NCBI GenBank assembly: GCA_036881905.1
Contig: JBAJNN010000002.1
Location: forward strand, 1 to 64,000
Direction of reading: 5' to 3'
Origin: JBAJNN01 sp036881905
GTDB taxonomy: Bacteria; Pseudomonadota; Alphaproteobacteria; Rhizobiales; Im1
Length of the DNA: 64,000 nt
Positions within the stretch are counted from its first letter, which is position 1. Each line of letters starts with the position of its first letter. The notes beneath the pieces were generated by a model. The model searched no databases and was not told where the DNA came from. It was given only the letters and a program-made list of their open reading frames with translations. Below are positions 1-8,202 of the stretch, in pieces. The translations under genes were made by a program, and so were the position numbers.

Positions 1-141
1 ACCTCAGATCAGCGCGCCGCAGACCTGCCCGTGTGGATCCCCCTCTACAATTGGCATCGACCACACGGTGCAATAAAAGATCAAACCCCAATCAGTCGCC
101 TCGGCCTAAACAAGGACAACCTATTGAGGCTCCACAACTAG
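1..141 (+). mobile_element. IS481-family transposase, C-terminal remnant
   Basis: Frame 1 is open from the window edge and ends with a TAG at 139-141. Its translation contains YNWHRPHGAIKDQTPISRLG followed by LNKDNLLRLHN, the typical C-terminus of IS481-family DDE transposases. The rest of the gene lies outside the window, so I cannot say whether the element is intact. An inverted repeat (AGGCTC at 127-132, GAGCCT at 141-146, then a short T run) overlaps the stop; it could be a weak terminator or part of the element end. The element abuts a truncated TRAP permease, which suggests it interrupted that gene. Confidence 0.8.
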
Positions 142-228
142 AGCCTTTTGCATGTCTATCGCACCATATCCGGAAGACTTTTCCGTGGCTCTCACCGCCG
201 CCCGGATTCTCACCGTCACCGGGCCTCG

Positions 229-607
229 TTGTGTCTCCTTCTTGTCTTGATTGCTGTCCCGGTTGTTATCGGCTGTTTCGTCGAGGGTGCGCCGGCCAGG
301 CTCATCCTCGTGGCGATGGTGTTGCCCATTATCGACCGCTTCGGTATCGACCGAATCCATTTCGGCCTGATCATCGCCCGGTCGCTTTTGATCGGCATTG
401 CGACACCGCCGATGGGCATCGCGCTCTACAGTCGTGTCGGAGGTCGGAGACGTTCCTTTCGAGAAGGTTGCTTCGGCGATTTTACCGTTCCTCGCGCCCC
501 TTGTGCCGGCGCTGCTTATCGTTACATTTATACCCAGCCTCGTTCTTTTTCTCCCCGATCTCATTTTAGGGCCCGACTTTTTGCCCATACGGAGGACGAT
601 CCCATGA
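229..607 (+). pseudogene. TRAP transporter large permease (DctM) 3' remnant
   Basis: Only the last part of a DctM-family permease remains; intact members have about 430 residues. In frame 1 the segment VVIGCFVEGAPARLILVAMV, then FGIDRIHFGLII and GIATPPMGIALY, matches the conserved C-terminal half of the family. After about position 432 the match moves to frame 2 (VGDVPFEKVASAILPFLAPL, then PSLVLFLPDLIL), so there is a one-base frameshift. The 5' part is missing where the IS481 remnant lies. The frame-2 stop overlaps the next ATG (604-607), which shows it was once coupled to the nitrilase gene. Positions 142-228 between the two remnants hold nothing I recognise. Confidence 0.8.
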
Positions 608-1410
608 AAATCTCGGTCATTCAGATGAATTCTCAAGCCGACAAGGCGAAAAACATCGAAGACGCCTCGCATCTGATCAAGGCGGCCGCCAGCGAGGACA
701 AGCCGGATCTCGTCGTGTTGCCCGAAAACTTCGCCCATATAGGGGGCACGGCGGCAACACGCCGCGCCAATGCGGAAACCTTTCCCGAGGGCACGGCCTA
801 TCGCGCCATGTCCAGGCTTGCCGCGGAGCTGAAAGTGAGCATCCATGCCGGTTCCATGCTCGAGGCGGCGGGTGAGAAATGCTATAATGCCACGGTTGTG
901 TTTAACCGCGAGGGCGACGAAATTGCCCGTTACCGCAAGATTCATCTCTTCGACGTCGAGGCGCCCGGCGGGGTCTGCTATCGCGAATCCGACACGATAA
1001 AAGCCGGGCGCGAGAGTGTCGTTTATAAATTGGAAGACTTAAAAATAGGCTGCGCCATTTGCTATGATCTGCGCTTTCCCGAGTTGTTCCGCACACTGCG
1101 CGATCGAGGGGCCGAACTCATTGTCCTGCCGGCGGCGTTCACGCTACAAACAGGCCGGGACCATTGGGAACCACTGTTGCGCGCTCGGGCTATCGAGACG
1201 CAATCCTATCTTGTTGCCTCGGCGCAGATTTTCGCCCATGACAATGGCGCAAGAGAGTGTTTCGGGCGTTCACTGGTCATCGATCCATGGGGTGCGATCA
1301 TCGCTCAATGCCCGGATCGCATCGGCCATATCAGCGCCGTTATCGACAAAGGCTATATTGCTCAAATCCGCCGGTCCATGCCGGTTGCCGATCACCGCGT
1401 CACGGTATGA
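604..1410 (+). CDS. Carbon-nitrogen hydrolase (nitrilase/omega-amidase family)
   Basis: The 268-residue product belongs to the nitrilase superfamily, Nit1/Nit2 branch, which cleaves small amides such as deaminated glutathione or alpha-keto acid amides. The catalytic triad is visible: Glu41 in LPENF, Lys112 in RYRKIHLFD and Cys153 in ICYDLRFPE. I chose the ATG at 604 because the protein then begins MKISVIQMNS like family members; the open frame further upstream is the TRAP remnant. The ATG overlaps the stop of that remnant, so it may have lost its original operon promoter. The true substrate cannot be read from the sequence. It is cytoplasmic, with no signal peptide. Confidence 0.9.
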   Translation: MKISVIQMNSQADKAKNIEDASHLIKAAASEDKPDLVVLPENFAHIGGTAATRRANAETFPEGTAYRAMSRLAAELKVSIHAGSMLEAAGEKCYNATVVFNREGDEIARYRKIHLFDVEAPGGVCYRESDTIKAGRESVVYKLEDLKIGCAICYDLRFPELFRTLRDRGAELIVLPAAFTLQTGRDHWEPLLRARAIETQSYLVASAQIFAHDNGARECFGRSLVIDPWGAIIAQCPDRIGHISAVIDKGYIAQIRRSMPVADHRVTV

Positions 1411-1458
1411 CTCTCTTCCGGTTTGGTTCCATGAGGCTGATGTAAAAAGGCAATTTCC

Positions 1459-1992
1459 GTGATTTTGACCAGACGCTTTCATTGCAGTCTTGCCGTAACA
1501 GCCTGTCTCGGCCTTGGTTCCGCTCTTGCCGGATGCGGCTTCCATCCGGTCTATGAAACGCGGGAAGATGGCTCGTCTCTGGCCCGCACTTTGGCCGATG
1601 TTGCAGTGGAACAGCAAGACGACCGCACCGGCCAGCGTGTCCGCAACGCGCTGTTGTCGATCATCGCTCCCGTCAGCATGGCGGGCAAGCCACGCTACAC
1701 GCTGAACCTTGAGACAAAGTCCAAAAATGAGACTCTGATCGTCAATGAGGATACCATGATTGCAAGGCAGGCCTATCGCCTGACCGCGACATTTGCCCTG
1801 ATTGAGTTTCAAACCGGCAGGACAGTTTATTTCGGCAGGGCAGTCTCGCGGGTTTCCTATGATCGGGTCGGTTCCGAATTCGCCAATATCCAGTCGGGCG
1901 TTAACGCCGAGGAACAGGCTGCGCGCGAAATCGCACAGGATATTGCACTGCAAATTACGGGATATTTGGCATCCGCCAAGGCATTGCGGTAG
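1459..1992 (+). CDS. lptE: LPS-assembly lipoprotein LptE
   Basis: This 177-residue lipoprotein starts at a GTG. It has a basic N-terminus, a hydrophobic stretch and a lipobox LAGC, with the lipidated Cys at residue 26. The mature start GCGFHPVYE is characteristic of alphaproteobacterial LptE, the outer-membrane partner of LptD that inserts lipopolysaccharide. In many relatives it sits between leuS and holA; here it stands between an amidase and xthA, so the usual neighbourhood is broken. Its stop at 1990-1992 lies 6 bases from the convergent xthA end. The assignment rests on the N-terminal motif and on a length normal for the family. Confidence 0.85.
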   Translation: MILTRRFHCSLAVTACLGLGSALAGCGFHPVYETREDGSSLARTLADVAVEQQDDRTGQRVRNALLSIIAPVSMAGKPRYTLNLETKSKNETLIVNEDTMIARQAYRLTATFALIEFQTGRTVYFGRAVSRVSYDRVGSEFANIQSGVNAEEQAAREIAQDIALQITGYLASAKALR

Positions 1993-1998
1993 ACACTT

Positions 1999-2841
1999 TT
2001 AGCTAAATCTCCGTCCCGCCCCGCGGGCGAGGTCGAACGTCGCGATCACCGGCACATGATCGGATGGTCGCGTCCAGTCGCGAGCATTGTCCAGAACTTT
2101 CGCATCCAGCGAGGTTGGTCCCAGAAGCGGGCTGACCCAGATGTGGTCCAGCCTGCGCCCGCGATTGCTCGCGCGCCAGTCGCGCGCGCGATAACTCCAC
2201 CAGCTGTAGAGCCGTTCATGGACCGGAATATGTCGGCGCACCACATCGATGAAGCCATGGGCTTCCTGTACGCCATTGAGCGCCTCGACCTCGACCGGCG
2301 TGTGGCTGACGACGTTCAACAGTTGCTTGTGAGACCAGACATCGGTTGCCAAAGGTGCGATATTCAGATCGCCCACAAGCACCATCGGTCGTTTTCCATG
2401 AATGCCAGCGTCGCCGAACCAGTCGCGCATTTCCTTGAGAAAAGCAAGTTTGTGGGCAAATTTTTCGTTGATCATAGGGTCGGGTATATCCCCGCCGGCC
2501 GGAACATAGGCATTGTGGAGAGCCAGTGCGCCCGATTCGGTTTGCAAAGTGACGGCGATATGGCGCGTATCCGGTCTGTTGCAGAAAGGATGGTGGCGAA
2601 CCTCGCTAAGAGGAATGCGCGAGATAATGGCGACACCATTGTAACCAGCCTGACCCCGAATCGCGATATGCTCATAGCCAAGCTCTTTGAAACTGCGGAC
2701 GGGAAAGCGATCGTCGGGACATTTCGTCTCCTGCAGACACAAAACGTCAGGCGCGATCTCTTTTAGAAAGCGCAAGATAAGCTCGAGGCGCAGCCGGACC
2801 GAGTTGATGTTCCATGTCGCCAGTTTTAAGGGCATTGTCAT
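1999..2841 (-). CDS. xthA: Exodeoxyribonuclease III
   Basis: A 280-residue endonuclease/exonuclease/phosphatase-fold protein that cuts DNA at abasic sites in base excision repair. Visible motifs run in family order: TWNINSVRLR (N-terminal active-site Asn), LCLQETKC (metal-binding Glu), GDLNIAP (Asp/Asn) and the C-terminal SDHVPV with the catalytic Asp-His pair. Length is normal. The start MTMPLKLATWN could be either of two closely spaced ATGs (2841 or 2835). It is transcribed away from the zeta gene and converges on lptE. Confidence 0.95.
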   Translation of the reverse strand: MTMPLKLATWNINSVRLRLELILRFLKEIAPDVLCLQETKCPDDRFPVRSFKELGYEHIAIRGQAGYNGVAIISRIPLSEVRHHPFCNRPDTRHIAVTLQTESGALALHNAYVPAGGDIPDPMINEKFAHKLAFLKEMRDWFGDAGIHGKRPMVLVGDLNIAPLATDVWSHKQLLNVVSHTPVEVEALNGVQEAHGFIDVVRRHIPVHERLYSWWSYRARDWRASNRGRRLDHIWVSPLLGPTSLDAKVLDNARDWTRPSDHVPVIATFDLARGAGRRFS

Positions 2842-2996
2842 TTCTCTCTATAGAGGAGGCCCATGAACTCAGAGGCTCCAAAGGCACAAAGTCATAACGC
2901 AAAGCAGCATTGACGCACAAGCGCGGAATCGATATGATGGAGACAAGTTGAAGCCGTTTCAATCCCCCCACAGGCTTGTTGAGGAGACCAGTGCCC

Positions 2997-3320
2997 GTGA
3001 ATGCGTTCAACAAGTGCGGAGAGAGATATGAGCGTGGTTTCGTGCATGATGAAGATATGAAGTTCAAGGCGACGGCGCGACGCGACAGGTTACTTGGCCT
3101 GTGGGCGACCGAAAAGCTGGGGTTGTCCGGCCCGCGGGCGCAAGACTATGCGCGCTCTTTGGTGCAGATCAGCCTGGAACGGCAGGGGGATGAGGAAATA
3201 TTCTCCAAACTCCGCAAGGATTTTGACGACAAGGCCGTTACTCTGTCCGACCATCGGGTTCGTCGCACCATGGATGAGTTGTTGCAAACGGCTCTGGAGC
3301 AGGTTCGCAACGGGAGTTAG
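2997..3320 (+). CDS. F1-ATPase inhibitor zeta subunit (DUF1476)
   Basis: The 107-residue protein matches the alphaproteobacterial zeta family: HDEDMKFKATARRDRLLGLW, then EKLGLSG, FDDKAVTLSDHRVRRTMDEL and a C-terminal helix. Zeta inserts its N-terminus into F1 and blocks ATP hydrolysis. I chose the GTG at 2997 because VNAFNKCGERYERGF aligns without gaps to the usual MSSFDDREKGFEAKY start. A GAGGAG lies 10 bases upstream, and a second GTG at 2991 is possible. It lies about 52 kb from the ATP synthase operon in this window, as is common for this subunit. Confidence 0.9.
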   Translation: MNAFNKCGERYERGFVHDEDMKFKATARRDRLLGLWATEKLGLSGPRAQDYARSLVQISLERQGDEEIFSKLRKDFDDKAVTLSDHRVRRTMDELLQTALEQVRNGS

Positions 3321-3342
3321 AGCTAAAGCCCCTGCCGGGTTG

Positions 3343-4119
3343 TCAGAGTGGTCCGGCTCTGAGCGACCTTGCTTCGTCAATGAGACGCGACGTCGCGGTT
3401 TCAAGACGCGTTTCAAGTTCGGCGGAGAAGCCTTTGCGATCGCAATGCGGGGTGATGGGGTCGAGAAATTGTATCACGATCGTGCCCGGGTAACGCATGA
3501 AGCGGCGGCGCGGCCAAAACAGCCCCGAATTGAGCGCTACAGGCACGCAAGGTAGACCAAGGCTCAAGCAGAGTGCGGCAATGCCTGATTTATAATCCGG
3601 CGGCGCACCGGGTGCCCGGCGCGTCCCTTCAGGGAAAATGACTACCTGGCGGTCTTGCTCGATCGCCTTATGCGCCAGTTTCTCCATACGTCTGAGTGCG
3701 CGGGCGCCGGCTTTGCGGTCCACCGGGATCATCCCCAATCTGCGAATGTACCATCCGAAAACCGGGATCCACAGCAATTCGCGCTTCAGCACGATGGCTG
3801 GATCATTCAGCATCGTGAACAGGGCGAAGGTCTCCCACAGGGATTGATGCTTAACGGCCACCAGAACACCCCCTTGCGGGATCCGTTCACGCCCGCGAAT
3901 CTCCACCTTGACATGCGCCAGAACCTTCAGCCACCAGCACGAGGTTTCGGCCCATGAGACGAGCAACGCCTTGACCATGCGACGCGGTGTGGCGAAACCG
4001 ACAACGCCAATGATCATGAAGAAAACGAGATTAAGGTAAAAAACGATATTGAAAAGGACCGACCGTATAACAGTTACGCCCGACACTTTGGTTGCGATAC
4101 GGGATTGACGGCCTGTCAT
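3343..4119 (-). CDS. 1-acyl-glycerol-3-phosphate acyltransferase family protein
   Basis: A 258-residue membrane-associated PlsC-type acyltransferase, probably transferring an acyl chain to lysophosphatidic acid in phospholipid synthesis. One hydrophobic N-terminal segment (about residues 20-45) anchors it. The catalytic box reads KHQSLWE, an HX4E variant of the HX4D motif, and FPEGTRR is the substrate-binding box. Its start overlaps the stop of the upstream YdcF-like gene (4116-4119), so the two are translationally coupled at the end of the ftsE-ftsX-ydcF-plsC run. The PlsC name is likely but not certain, since other lysophospholipid acyltransferases share these motifs. Confidence 0.85.
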   Translation of the reverse strand: MTGRQSRIATKVSGVTVIRSVLFNIVFYLNLVFFMIIGVVGFATPRRMVKALLVSWAETSCWWLKVLAHVKVEIRGRERIPQGGVLVAVKHQSLWETFALFTMLNDPAIVLKRELLWIPVFGWYIRRLGMIPVDRKAGARALRRMEKLAHKAIEQDRQVVIFPEGTRRAPGAPPDYKSGIAALCLSLGLPCVPVALNSGLFWPRRRFMRYPGTIVIQFLDPITPHCDRKGFSAELETRLETATSRLIDEARSLRAGPL

Positions 4120-4874
4120 GAAGCGACGCTCAATTCCAGCACTGCTTGTTCAGCGGCGTCCTTTTGTTCTGTTCCGGCCGGATCGGTCAGTGGCTTGGGA
4201 GCCATGATCGCAGCGCGTGCCTGCGCCAGAAGATATTTGATGTATTCGGGGATAAGAATCCACAATCTTCGCAGGTTGAATGGGTCTGATGGTGTAGGGG
4301 TAGCCACGATGGAATAGGAGTAAAGCTGCGCGGGCGCGGATAAATAGCGGGAAAATTCCACGATACTGCGCGGCATATGGTAATCGCTGGTCACGAGAAG
4401 CAGGCTCTTAAATCCATGGTGTTGTGCCCATTGTACGGCTTCTGCCGCGTTGCTTTCAGTGTCATGAGCGCGCCGTCCAATATCGACGCAGCAGGCAAAC
4501 ACTGTTTTATAGCCTCCATAGCCATTCTTGCGGTTCAACTCGTCCGCCGTGGTGTGCTCATTGACGCCGGAGATCAGCAGCCTGCGGCCTTTACCGGATT
4601 TAAGCAGCGCAAGCCCGGTTTTGATCCGCTCTGGGCCGCCAGTCAGGACGACAATACCATCTGCCTTTCGAATGCCGGTCTTGGAATAGGCAGCGATCCT
4701 GTTCATGAAAATGGTGAACCCCGATCCAAGCCCCGTTATCAGGAGCGCGGCAATGACAACGCCTGCGAACAAGGTCCGCCTCAAGCTGGTGGAGGGGTGG
4801 GAATAGACCACGGCACGATCCGGTATTATTATCCTTCGCTGGCTTGAATCCAGGCAAGGGTTAAGACCTGTCAA
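4116..4874 (-). CDS. YdcF/DUF218-family membrane protein
   Basis: A 252-residue protein with one N-terminal membrane helix (about residues 33-55) and a DUF218/YdcF domain. The domain shows the DGIVVLTGGPERI start, SGVNEHTTADEL and the HDTESNAAEAVQWA and VTSDYHMPRSI segments typical of the family. Members such as SanA and ElyC are implicated in envelope integrity and lipid-carrier metabolism, but the reaction is unknown. The start overlaps the 3' end of ftsX by 14 bases and the stop overlaps plsC, so it belongs to this operon. It ends with an Ala/Glu-rich tail. Confidence 0.8.
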   Translation of the reverse strand: MTGLNPCLDSSQRRIIIPDRAVVYSHPSTSLRRTLFAGVVIAALLITGLGSGFTIFMNRIAAYSKTGIRKADGIVVLTGGPERIKTGLALLKSGKGRRLLISGVNEHTTADELNRKNGYGGYKTVFACCVDIGRRAHDTESNAAEAVQWAQHHGFKSLLLVTSDYHMPRSIVEFSRYLSAPAQLYSYSIVATPTPSDPFNLRRLWILIPEYIKYLLAQARAAIMAPKPLTDPAGTEQKDAAEQAVLELSVAS

Positions 4875-5847
4875 TAGACCTTGTATCCAAGATACGCATC
4901 ACCGTAAACCGCGGGGTGACAAGGCTGATGAACGTCACGGCGGCGGGCACGAGCAAAAAAACCAGCCAGCTTTTCATTGTGAGGCCGGTAGGGGCGAAGG
5001 CGAGAAAACGGGAGCCCCCCCCTGTTACCGCCTCCTGACCGATCAATCCGATGAATGCGGTTACCAGGATGCCGGCAAAGGTACCTGCCAGGCCGGCGCG
5101 CAAGCCCAGTTTAAAAAAATGCCATTGTATCTGGAGGGCGATAAAACGATCGCGGGCGCCAACGAGGTGAAGCACCTCCACCACGTCGCGATTGGCTTCT
5201 ATCGCTGCCTTGGTGGCAAAAGTGATCATGACCATGGCGCTCAGCGCGATCAATGCAACCGCGCCGTAGCCGATGATGAGCAGGGTATCGGCCGTGTGGG
5301 CCAGTTGCGCTTGCCATTGGCGGTGGGTGTCGAGTGTCGCGCCGGCGATACCGGTTTCCAACCTCTTCGCCAGAACGGACAAATCGGGAGGGTGGTCGGT
5401 GTCGATCCCAACGGCAATCAACCGTGGAATGGGGAGTTGATCCAATTCGATGCCTTCACCGATCCAGGGTTTCAGCAACGCGATAGTTTCGTCACGGTCG
5501 AACACCCGCACTGTGGACACTCCCTTTGTCGCTTTGAGCACGCCGACGGCATCAGCGAGTTGACGCTCCATGTCATGATTCTCCACCGGCTGGATTTGTA
5601 CGCTGACCTCGCCGGCAATGTCGAGATTCCAAACATGCACCGCGCGGGTCACGATCAAAACGCCGGCAAGCGCAATACAGGCCAGAAAGCACATCAATGC
5701 GACGGCAAGGGCGAGCGTTCGATTCGTGACCGCCTTTTGCGGTATTATCGGCGGGCTGCGTCGATACGACCCGACTTGCAATCGGGGCGCGCCCGCGGTG
5801 TTAGGCCAGCCCGAACCGGCCCGGTTCTGGTGAACAATGCCATTCAT
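4861..5847 (-). CDS. ftsX: Cell division protein FtsX
   Basis: A 328-residue permease-like protein with an N-terminal membrane helix (about residues 45-70), a periplasmic ECD of about 110 residues and three further helices near the C-terminus, the FtsX topology. With FtsE it forms the divisome complex that controls peptidoglycan hydrolases, usually through a periplasmic amidase activator. The conserved EANRDVVEVLHLVGARDRFI segment lies before the third helix. It overlaps ftsE by 4 bases (ATGA at 5844-5847). The N-terminal 40 residues are rich in Pro, Gly and Arg and poorly conserved. Confidence 0.88.
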   Translation of the reverse strand: MNGIVHQNRAGSGWPNTAGAPRLQVGSYRRSPPIIPQKAVTNRTLALAVALMCFLACIALAGVLIVTRAVHVWNLDIAGEVSVQIQPVENHDMERQLADAVGVLKATKGVSTVRVFDRDETIALLKPWIGEGIELDQLPIPRLIAVGIDTDHPPDLSVLAKRLETGIAGATLDTHRQWQAQLAHTADTLLIIGYGAVALIALSAMVMITFATKAAIEANRDVVEVLHLVGARDRFIALQIQWHFFKLGLRAGLAGTFAGILVTAFIGLIGQEAVTGGGSRFLAFAPTGLTMKSWLVFLLVPAAVTFISLVTPRFTVMRILDTRSIDRS

Positions 5848-6503
5848 CCGATTCGGCTCATCTTCCCATTTTCAAGTTTGAGAGCCGGAACGTCAAGATC
5901 GGCCATAAGCACGGGATCGTGGGTTGCAATCACGACCGTCGTCCCGAACCGGTTCAGTTCGGCGAATAATCGCAGCAAACGCCGCGCAAGTGAGGGATCG
6001 ACATTACCAGTCGGTTCGTCGGCAAGCAACAATTCCGGCTTGGCGACCACGGCGCGCGCAATGGCCGCGCGTTGTTTTTCTCCGCCGGACAGAACCGGCG
6101 GATAGGCCGTTGCGCGTTCGGCAAGCCCAACCCAATTCAAAAGCTCCATGACATTGTCATGATAGTGCTCGGGGCGCTGACCATTGACACGCAGGGGCAG
6201 GGCGACATTATCGAACGTGGAAAGATGGTCAAGCAAGCGAAAATCCTGAAACACGACCCCGATTCTGCGGCGCAGTTCGGCCAGCCGGTATCGCTTCAGA
6301 ACCGTAATGTCATGGCCGAACAGCGTAATCAGCCCGCGCGTCGGACTCATGGCCAGGAACAGGAGACGCAAGAGCGAGGTCTTGCCCGCGCCCGACGGGC
6401 CGGTCAAAAAATGGAAAGACCCGCTTTCCATCTCGAAATTCACATCGCGTAAAACCTCCGGCCCGCTGCCGTAACGAAGCCCCACATTCTCAAAGCGGAT
6501 CAC
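5844..6503 (-). CDS. ftsE: Cell division ATP-binding protein FtsE
   Basis: A 219-residue ABC ATPase. Walker A is GPSGAGKT (residues 35-42), the signature is LSGGEKQR (138-145), Walker B is LLLADEP near 158-164, and the H-loop is in IATHDP. The sequence MIRFENVGLRYG and the short length fit FtsE rather than a general transporter, and ftsX follows with a 4-base overlap. It is the first gene of the ftsE-ftsX-ydcF-plsC run; its promoter should lie in 6504-6600. Confidence 0.93.
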   Translation of the reverse strand: MIRFENVGLRYGSGPEVLRDVNFEMESGSFHFLTGPSGAGKTSLLRLLFLAMSPTRGLITLFGHDITVLKRYRLAELRRRIGVVFQDFRLLDHLSTFDNVALPLRVNGQRPEHYHDNVMELLNWVGLAERATAYPPVLSGGEKQRAAIARAVVAKPELLLADEPTGNVDPSLARRLLRLFAELNRFGTTVVIATHDPVLMADLDVPALKLENGKMSRIG

Positions 6504-6940
6504 GGATCATCCCCCCATAAAAACCCTATATCCACTGCAACTGGCCTGAAAAGCCCGAAAATCTGGAAAGAACATAATGCCCCGGCCCTTGCTTTTCGTT
6601 TTCTCAACAATTGTCCTCTTTCGGGGCTTTTCGCGATGCCCATGTCGTGAACGCCGCTCGCGGCGACGGGCGGGAGATTTGGACACTACAAGCGATCGTC
6701 ACTGCGAGCATCGAGTTTTTACGGCCATTTCGGCGCACAGTCCAGCCTGTATGTGGGGGTGTCAAGACCGTAACGACCAAATGGCGCTTTGGATGGCTTT
6801 AAAGGCTCAACACAACCGTTAAGATTGTCGTTACCCCCCCCAAAGCCATGCCTTGCCTGGAAAACAGCCTGCAAGCCACCACCCGACGCCGCATAAAATT
6901 CCCAAACCATGCTTTTCGGAGAGAGGTATCGACTTGCCGC
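6504..6940. other. Intergenic region without a supported gene
   Basis: About 440 bases separate ftsE from the promoter of the small-peptide gene. Short open frames exist on both strands (for example 6577-6822 and the minus-strand frame 6799-7017), but none has a convincing ribosome site or a recognisable motif. Base composition falls toward AT after about 6880, marking the edge of the accessory island. Confidence 0.5.
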
Positions 6941-6969
6941 TTTACAGCGACCTTAATTTTTTTTATAAT
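6941..6969 (+). promoter_or_regulatory. Near-consensus sigma-70 promoter of the small-peptide gene
   Basis: TTTACA (6941-6946) and TATAAT (6964-6969) are separated by exactly 17 bases in an AT-rich stretch. This is one of the best housekeeping-type promoters in the window. Initiation would fall near 6976, about 60 bases before the ATG of the 29-residue peptide. Confidence 0.7.
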
Positions 6970-7035
6970 AAAAACAGCCTCTTTAAAAAAAGCATAGATT
7001 ATCGTCACAAACAACAAGAAGAGAAAGATATTACC

Positions 7036-7125
7036 ATGTCTGATGATAAAATCAAGACCGATCCTAAAAACGATGAGTTTGACGTCGTGGAGTCCAAGAT
7101 GATTTCCGTCACGAACCCTCGTTAA
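7036..7125 (+). CDS. 29-residue peptide, candidate modified-peptide precursor
   Basis: The ATG at 7036 follows a purine-rich AGAAGAGAAAG site, and the frame closes with TAA at 7123-7125. The peptide starts MSDDKIKTDP, has an acidic middle (DEFDVVE) and ends KMISVTNPR, with no Cys and no membrane segment. It has its own strong promoter, and an intrinsic terminator follows 27 bases after the stop. Next come two JmjC/cupin-type oxygenase frames and an exporter. That order (leader-like peptide, attenuating terminator, tailoring enzymes, exporter) is typical of ribosomally made modified peptides. I do not recognise the family; the precursor role is inferred from context only. Confidence 0.55.
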   Translation: MSDDKIKTDPKNDEFDVVESKMISVTNPR

Positions 7126-7152
7126 GGATGTGGGTCATTAAAAACGCAATGT

Positions 7153-7186
7153 CTGCTCCAAGCCCAAGTCCGGAGCAGGTTTTTTT
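7153..7186 (+). terminator. Intrinsic terminator after the peptide gene
   Basis: CTGCTCC (7153-7159) pairs with GGAGCAG (7172-7178) around a 12-base loop and is followed by G and seven T residues (7180-7186). A 7-bp perfect stem with a T tract is a clear rho-independent terminator. It would make the peptide transcript more abundant than the downstream genes. Confidence 0.85.
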
Positions 7187-7205
7187 GATCAGGAGACAGT
7201 CTGCG

Positions 7206-8086
7206 ATGTCCATGGTCAAGGTCTCTTGGCCGGGCGGTGTGCAAGGCTCTCCAATCGAGGGGGAGCGAACCTAGAGCGCCGGTTCGATTCAATCGGATTG
7301 AACGGCGCTCTTAAAGTTTTATTTTGGCCGCATAATCTTGATCGTCCTTGCTCCGCTCCGGTCGGATTATGCTCTAGGTATCGCGTTTTTAAAAACAACA
7401 GCATCGACTATGTTTCCTGTCGGAAAATACCGGAAGTTTGGCGGCGTGGCGAGGAACGTTCATATGATCAGTTGGCCCGGCTGTCGGGAAAGAACACATT
7501 TATGGCCATAAACGAAATTGCCAAATGGGATGCTGGACTGTGTCGCAATATTAGGCGGTCAATCCAACAAACGCGACTATTGGACGGGTTTTGCAACGCG
7601 CGGGTTGTCGATACCTATACCTTCATTTCTTCATCCGCCGGTTGGACTCCATTTGGGGCTCGTGTCGATTTCGAGCATTCGATCATCATGGATGTGGCCA
7701 GCGAGGGGCGAACCATTTATACATGAGAAGTCGGGGCGGATATGGGGCAGTTGAAGACGGATGCCGTTTCCTTTTTTAGCCTTCTCCTTGACTATCACGA
7801 CTATATGAAAGTCTCCAGGAGTCATGACCTCAATCCGGGGGATATTTTTGTCATAAGGAAAATGGAGGGACGTGTCTTTCATGCCGACGGCCCTGGAATG
7901 TTTATCGGTCTCAGTTGCGTTGAAGAGGAAAAGCATGACTGTAAAGGTCCATATGGCCCTGAGTTGGCGCCCTCAAGGGATGCTGAAATTTTGGATGACC
8001 TGCGAAAAATGCTAAAGACAAGCTTTGCTGGTTACAGTTGGTGGAAATTTTGGAAGATAAAAGATGTATTGCTAACGCCTTTTTAA
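7206..8086 (+). pseudogene. JmjC/cupin-like oxygenase, broken by repeat insertion and UGA
   Basis: The best start is ATG 7206, with AGGAG 10 bases upstream, but that frame stops after 22 codons at the TAG of an inserted repeat (7272-7376). Beyond the repeat a frame in another phase runs from about 7377 to 8086. It encodes a cupin with NTFMAINEIAKWDAGLCR, then CNARVVDTYTFISSSAGW, GARVDFEHSIIMD, HDLNPGDIFVI and FHADGPGMFIGLS. The iron-binding HxD motif reads RVD, so the first His ligand appears lost. An in-frame TGA at 7724-7726 follows GRTIYT and is followed by EVGADMGQLKTDA, which continues the domain; a Trp is likely there. A TTG at 7226 would open the long frame but runs through the repeat. 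I judge it inactive. Confidence 0.65.
7272..7376 (-). repeat. Bipartite palindromic repeat, copy A (105 bp)
   Basis: The element runs from TAGAGCGCCGG to GATTATGCTCTA. It contains two adjacent imperfect palindromes: a GC-rich one of about 39 bases (7273-7311) and an AT-richer one built on CATAATC...GATTATG (about 7330-7375). It lies opposite to copy D. Related copies occur at 12691-12797, 14566-14669 and 63198-63303. The flanks read CTAG on both sides, which could be a target duplication or part of the terminal inverted repeat TAGAGC/GCTCTA. It sits in the 5' part of a broken cupin gene. Confidence 0.85.
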
Positions 8087-8202
8087 TTTTCAAAATAGAT
8101 GATAAAACAGTTAAGATTGCCAAAAATCTGAAAAATTTTTACTTGAGAAATCAAATTCGAACTTCGATTCGTGTATTGAGTATTTTCTGGAAGAAAACAT
8201 TG

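Noticed and set aside
6577..7017. Small frames on both strands between ftsE and the peptide gene
   Set aside because: They overlap each other, lack ribosome sites and show no family features. The minus-strand frame also covers the promoter.
7226..7726. An intact 166-residue protein from TTG 7226
   Set aside because: Its first 50 codons run through the repeat element. Only the part after about 7377 resembles a real domain, and it continues past a UGA.
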